From the NCBI GenBank assembly GCA_018882825.1, contig VERC01000105.1:1-8040 (forward strand): 8,040 bases of DNA, in the 5' to 3' direction. Positions 5,146-8,040 of this stretch are shown in pieces. Position 1 is the stretch's first letter. Each line of letters starts with the position of its first letter. The stretch is from Acidimicrobiia bacterium (GTDB lineage Bacteria; Actinomycetota; Acidimicrobiia; Acidimicrobiales; Acidimicrobilacustridaceae). The translations under genes were made by a program, and so were the position numbers. The notes beneath the pieces were generated by a model. That model was not told the DNA's origin and did no database searches. It saw only the letters and a program-made list of their open reading frames with translations.

Positions 5146-6342
5146 GTGGAAGCGTTCTTCAAGGCGTTCGCGACGGTGCTCGCCTTCTTCTACGACATCA
5201 CGGGCAACTACGCGTTGGCCATCGTCCTGCTCACCCTGGTGGTGATGATCGTGGTCACTCCGCTCACCCTGAAGGGCACGCGGTCGATGATGGTCATGCA
5301 GCAACTCCAGCCGGAGATGCGCAAGATCCAGACCCGCTACAAGGACGACCGCCAGAAGCTCAACGAGGAACTGCTCAAGTTCTACAAGGAGAACAACATC
5401 AACCCCCTCGGGGGCTGTCTGCCCCTGCTGGTGCAGATGCCGGTGTTCCTGGTCCTTTACCAGGTACTGCACGGCCTGACCCGCAGGGTCAGTGACCTCG
5501 GTGGGGCCATCGGGTGGGCGTCGCAGCAGTTCTCCCAGGCGCTCGACCTGACCAAGGTTCCCTCGTTCGAACGCGTGTTCGATCCGGCGTGGATCAGCCC
5601 GAGCTCGAAGATGTACGAGAACCTGTCGACATCGACCCAGATGAAGGCGTTCGGGCTGGATCTCTCGGAGAGTGCGAGCAAGGCCCTTCAGCAGGGCATC
5701 CTGCACGCACTTCCCTTCCTGGTGCTCATCGCCATCGTGGCCGTGACCGGGTTCGTGCAGCAGCGTCAGATCCAGGGTCGTAGCACGGGCGCCCAGATGA
5801 ACAGCCAGCAGCAGATGATCATGAAGATCATGCCCTTCTTCCTGCCGGTGATCTCGTTCGGATTGCCCTCGGGTCTGGTCATCTACTTCGCCGTGTCCAA
5901 CCTGTACCGCATCGGTCAGCAGGCCTTCATCTCCAAGAGCATCTACGGCGTCTCGGCCGCCGACGGCACCAAGTCGTGGAAGCACCTGTTCGGTTTCGGA
6001 CTGCAGCCGGCGGCGTCGGGTTCGTCGAAGGGGGCCCGCAAGAGCGGTTCCAAGGATCGGTCCAAGGCCATCGCCGCCCGGTCGCGCCCGGCGAAGACGA
6101 CCTCGGGCAGGGCGGGAGCGACCAAGGGCGGGAGCAAGTCCAAGCCGGTGCAGGCCGGCGCCGGGGCGAAGACCAAGGGATCATCGAGGACCTCGGGGCG
6201 GACCGATTCCTCCACGGGCGGCCGTACTGCGCCGTCCTCCACCAACGCGCAGGATGCGAAGCCGAGTTCGGGAGGATCGTCATCCGACGCCTCTTCCGAT
6301 GCGCCGCCGTTGCAGCCCCGCGCCCGCAAGAAGAAGAGGTAG
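5146..6342 (+). CDS. yidC: Membrane protein insertase YidC (Oxa1 family)
   Basis: YidC inserts and folds inner-membrane proteins, alone or with SecYEG. The 398-residue product is of the Gram-positive type, without the large periplasmic domain of E. coli YidC. Visible segments are an N-terminal amphipathic helix (about 1-17), TM1 about 20-40 running into PLTLKGTRSMM, a cytoplasmic coiled hairpin with LQPEMRKIQTRYKDD (about 54-85), TM2 about 88-110, a hydrophilic loop, TM3 about 186-204, and a last pair of hydrophobic stretches at about 228-256. Residues about 285-398 form a low-complexity Ser/Gly/Lys/Arg tail ending RARKKKR, probably contacting ribosomes or RNA. In TM1 the position normally held by the groove arginine (five before the Pro of PLT) is Met34. 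The start GTG directly abuts the yidD TAA, and GGAAAG lies just before it. Confidence 0.97.
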   Translation: MEAFFKAFATVLAFFYDITGNYALAIVLLTLVVMIVVTPLTLKGTRSMMVMQQLQPEMRKIQTRYKDDRQKLNEELLKFYKENNINPLGGCLPLLVQMPVFLVLYQVLHGLTRRVSDLGGAIGWASQQFSQALDLTKVPSFERVFDPAWISPSSKMYENLSTSTQMKAFGLDLSESASKALQQGILHALPFLVLIAIVAVTGFVQQRQIQGRSTGAQMNSQQQMIMKIMPFFLPVISFGLPSGLVIYFAVSNLYRIGQQAFISKSIYGVSAADGTKSWKHLFGFGLQPAASGSSKGARKSGSKDRSKAIAARSRPAKTTSGRAGATKGGSKSKPVQAGAGAKTKGSSRTSGRTDSSTGGRTAPSSTNAQDAKPSSGGSSSDASSDAPPLQPRARKKKR

Positions 6343-6348
6343 TTCCCC

Positions 6349-7251
6349 ATGGAGTGGGTCGAGTTCACCGGCCCCACCATCGAAGCGGCCAAGGACGCCG
6401 CCCTCGATCGGCTGGGTGTCGACATGGAAGATGCGGAGTTCGAGATCCTGGAGGAGCCCAGCAAGGGGCTCTTCGGGCGATCGAAGGGTCAGGCCCGGGT
6501 TCGGGCCCGGATCCGCCCGACGGCACCTCGGCCCAAGTTGGACCGACGCGATCGTCGTCCCAAGCGATCGGGAGGGCGGTCCAAGGGAGGCCAGCGGTCG
6601 ACCGAGTCCGCCGCCGCGGCGCCGGCCGCGGCTCCCCGAGAGGAGTCCGAGTCCTCCTCGGGTTCGTCACGCGGTCGCCGTGAGGGTGGTCGAAGGACCG
6701 ATCGACCGGCGGCCGGGGAGAAGAGTCGTCAGACCGCTGCGGCGGCCGAGCAGAAAGAGGTACCAGCCATGACCGAGACCGTGGATGTGGATCTGGTCGA
6801 GCACACCCGTATCGTCACCGAGTTCCTGGATGGACTGGTGGACGCCTTCGAACTCGAGGGCCGGGTGCAGATGACCGAGATCGACGAGGAGACCAACGAG
6901 GTCCACATCGAAGGTCGTGATCTGGGCGTGCTGGTGGGACCGAGGGGTGCGACCCTCGCCGCCATCCAGGAACTCTCCCGTACCGTCGTGCACCGCAAGG
7001 TGTCGGGGACGGCGGCCGGTCGAGTGCGCCTCGATGTGGCCGGGTACCGGGCCCGTCGTCGTGAGGCCCTGGAGCGATTCACCCTCGAACTGGCCGAGGA
7101 GGTCCGGACCTCGGGAGTGGCCAAGGCCCTCGAACCCATGGGATCGGCAGACCGCAAGGTGGTGCACGACACGGTCAACGACCTCGATGGCGTGGCCACG
7201 GTGTCGGAGGGCGAGGAGCCTCGTCGTCGGGTGGTCATCGTTCCCGCCTGA
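6349..7251 (+). CDS. jag: Jag/KhpB RNA-binding protein (Jag_N, KH and R3H domains)
   Basis: The product is a cytoplasmic RNA-binding protein of the Jag/KhpB/EloR family, whose gene commonly follows yidC and which has been linked to cell elongation and post-transcriptional control in Firmicutes. It has 300 residues. The Jag_N domain covers 1-56, with the diagnostic EEPSKGLFGRSKGQARVR. A disordered Arg/Ser/Ala/Gly-rich linker covers about 57-140. The KH domain covers about 150-228, with the GxxG loop GPRG at 197-200. The R3H domain covers about 232-300, with Arg269-x3-His273 and a C-terminal RRRVVIVP strand. The ATG at 6349 has AAGAGG at 6334-6339, inside the end of yidC. A second ATG at 6769 (codon 141) has its own good ribosome-binding site and would give a 160-residue KH-R3H protein. 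It is the last gene of the rpmH operon. Confidence 0.95.
   Translation: MEWVEFTGPTIEAAKDAALDRLGVDMEDAEFEILEEPSKGLFGRSKGQARVRARIRPTAPRPKLDRRDRRPKRSGGRSKGGQRSTESAAAAPAAAPREESESSSGSSRGRREGGRRTDRPAAGEKSRQTAAAAEQKEVPAMTETVDVDLVEHTRIVTEFLDGLVDAFELEGRVQMTEIDEETNEVHIEGRDLGVLVGPRGATLAAIQELSRTVVHRKVSGTAAGRVRLDVAGYRARRREALERFTLELAEEVRTSGVAKALEPMGSADRKVVHDTVNDLDGVATVSEGEEPRRRVVIVPA
6757..6771 (+). promoter_or_regulatory. Internal ribosome-binding site and start codon within jag
   Basis: GAGG at 6757-6760, within AGAAAGAGG, is followed after 8 bases by an in-frame ATG at 6769-6771. This falls exactly at the end of the disordered linker, before the KH domain. It could produce a short KH-R3H form resembling the short Jag proteins of many Actinomycetota. 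Purine-rich codons for Gln-Lys-Glu would give a similar signal by chance. Confidence 0.4.
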
Positions 7252-7271
7252 CTCTCGGAGCGAATGTCGTG

Positions 7272-7299
7272 CGAGGGCCCCGCGTGAGCGGGGCCCTCG
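7272..7299 (+). terminator. GC-rich intrinsic terminator-like hairpin after jag
   Basis: A perfect 12-bp stem (CGAGGGCCCCGC at 7272-7283 with GCGGGGCCCTCG at 7288-7299) closes on a GTGA tetraloop 20 bases after the jag stop. The T-tract is poor (TCGTCGTTC), as is common for terminators of high-GC bacteria. It probably ends the rpmH-jag operon. It may be bidirectional or partial. Confidence 0.8.
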
Positions 7300-7338
7300 T
7301 CGTTCACGTCCACTCGTCGATCGCGGGCAGGATGGGGT

Positions 7339-7953
7339 ATGGCCCATGTCCACTCTCCTGTTTTGCTCGGTGTTCTCGAGCGGGCTCGCCGCCTCGGTGT
7401 GCTCGGTCCCGGGCCGGTTGACGACCACGTCACCCATGCCGAGCGGTTCGTCACGGCACTCGCCGACCTGTCGCCGGACTCATTGGTGGTCGATCTCGGC
7501 TCTGGGGCGGGGATCCCGGGACTGGTGGTGGCCGAGGCTCGGCCCGACCTGCGCGTGACCCTCCTCGAGTCGCTCGAGCGCCGGGCTGCGCTCCTGGCCG
7601 AGGGAATCGCCGAACTGGGATGGGCGACCCGTGTGAGCGTCCTGCATGATCGGGCCGAGGATGTGGGGCGCGACCCTGACTGGCGGGGTCGGGTCGACGC
7701 CGTCACCGCCCGGTCCTTCGGTCCGCCGGCGACCACGGCCGAGTGCGCCGCACCGCTCCTGCGTATCGGAGGCCTGCTGGTGGTCAGCGAGCCCCCCGGT
7801 GGATCGAGTCGGTGGCCGGCGGAGGGCCTGACCGCCCTCGGCATGGTGGTGGCGGGTGCCGTCGGTGGCGTGCAGGTGCTCCGGCAGGCCGAGGCGTGCC
7901 CCGACGACTTCCCCCGCCGGGTTGGCCTCCCCGCCAAACGCCCACTCTTCTGA
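7339..7953 (+). CDS. rsmG: 16S rRNA (guanine(527)-N7)-methyltransferase RsmG (GidB)
   Basis: RsmG uses S-adenosylmethionine to methylate N7 of G527 in the 530 loop of 16S rRNA; loss gives low-level streptomycin resistance in several bacteria. The 204-residue product has the Rossmann glycine loop VVDLGSGAGIPGLV at 50-63, the acidic end of the second strand (TLLES, 74-78), RAED at 105-108, the active-site region VTARSFGP at 122-129, and the classical end PRRVGLPAKRPLF at 192-204. The N-terminus is short: the usual motif with Trp-Asn and Asn-Leu-Thr is missing and is replaced by LGPGPVDDHVTHAERF. The ATG at 7339 has AGGA at 7329-7332, six bases upstream. It follows the terminator, so it probably has its own promoter, which I cannot identify in 7300-7338. 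Two parS sites follow at once. Confidence 0.95.
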   Translation: MAHVHSPVLLGVLERARRLGVLGPGPVDDHVTHAERFVTALADLSPDSLVVDLGSGAGIPGLVVAEARPDLRVTLLESLERRAALLAEGIAELGWATRVSVLHDRAEDVGRDPDWRGRVDAVTARSFGPPATTAECAAPLLRIGGLLVVSEPPGGSSRWPAEGLTALGMVVAGAVGGVQVLRQAEACPDDFPRRVGLPAKRPLF

Positions 7954-7961
7954 GGGGCGGT

Positions 7962-7975
7962 GTTCCACGTGGAAC
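7962..7975. promoter_or_regulatory. parS centromere site 1
   Basis: GTTCCACGTGGAAC is a perfect 14-bp palindrome that matches the ParB-binding consensus GTTTCACGTGAAAC except for a symmetric T-to-C/A-to-G change in each half. It lies 8 bases after the rsmG stop, the usual place for origin-proximal parS just ahead of parA-parB. ParB would nucleate and spread from here for origin segregation. Confidence 0.93.
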
Positions 7976-8002
7976 GCCCGCGGCAGCCGGTTCGCCGAGA
8001 TG

Positions 8003-8016
8003 GTTCCACGTGGAAC
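8003..8016. promoter_or_regulatory. parS centromere site 2
   Basis: This is an identical second copy, GTTCCACGTGGAAC. The centres of the two palindromes are 41 bp apart, close to four helical turns, so both would face the same side of the DNA. It is followed by 24 bases with no recognisable feature up to the window end, where parA is expected. Confidence 0.93.
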
Positions 8017-8040
8017 ATCAGGGACCCGGTCGGGGGCGAC

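Noticed and set aside
4546..5985. 479-codon open frame on the minus strand opposite rnpA, yidD and yidC
   Set aside because: Antisense to three recognised genes, with a His/Arg/Asp/Glu-rich composition typical of reverse-frame translation and no recognisable domain.
6729..8018. 429-codon open frame on the minus strand opposite jag and rsmG, starting in parS with MFHVEP
   Set aside because: It crosses two well-supported genes, the terminator and both parS sites. The peptide is Arg/Ser/Thr/Pro-rich noise. A reading frame through parS palindromes often begins this way by chance.
1..8040. CRISPR arrays, insertion sequences, tRNA or rRNA genes, phage or defence genes
   Set aside because: I looked on both strands for spaced repeats, terminal inverted repeats with transposase frames and tRNA-like cloverleaf ends. 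I found none, and gene order is continuous core-genome order.

Overview
The window is a chromosomal replication-origin region from a high-GC bacterium, most likely Actinomycetota. The class Acidimicrobiia is my best guess. That guess rests on high GC, frequent GTG starts, oriC lying between dnaA and dnaN, a dciA-type gene after recF, and the look of the RnpA and RsmG N-termini. It is inference from memory of these families, not a database result. All genes are core housekeeping genes. I see no mobile element, CRISPR array, tRNA, rRNA or accessory island.

Left half, transcribed leftward (minus strand): dnaA (initiator) - oriC - dnaN (sliding clamp) - recF (gap repair) - dciA (helicase loader, cut by the window edge). 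dnaN and recF are one base apart, and dciA starts 29 bases after recF. The 309-bp dnaA-dnaN gap (2330-2638) holds the probable oriC: two boxes that fit TTNTCCACA exactly, two near matches, several shorter TCCACC variants, an AT-richer patch and a candidate DnaA-trio array. A further perfect box, TTATCCACA, lies just upstream of dnaA, which suggests autoregulation.

Centre (4055-4367): a divergent promoter region separates dnaA from the rightward genes.

Right half (plus strand): rpmH (ribosomal protein L34) - rnpA (RNase P protein) - yidD - yidC (membrane insertase) - jag/khpB (KH-R3H RNA-binding protein). This is a tight, translationally coupled operon that ends at a 12-bp GC-rich hairpin. 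rsmG (16S rRNA m7G methyltransferase) follows. After it come two perfect 14-bp parS palindromes, so parA and parB probably lie just beyond the right edge.

Together the genes link initiation (DnaA, oriC), clamp and repair (DnaN, RecF), helicase loading (DciA), origin segregation (parS), ribosome and tRNA maturation (L34, RNase P, RsmG) and membrane-protein insertion (YidC, YidD). No wholly new system is evident. The points most worth checking are the apparent CTG start of rnpA, the oriC unwinding-element layout, a second start signal inside jag, and a YidC without the usual groove arginine.
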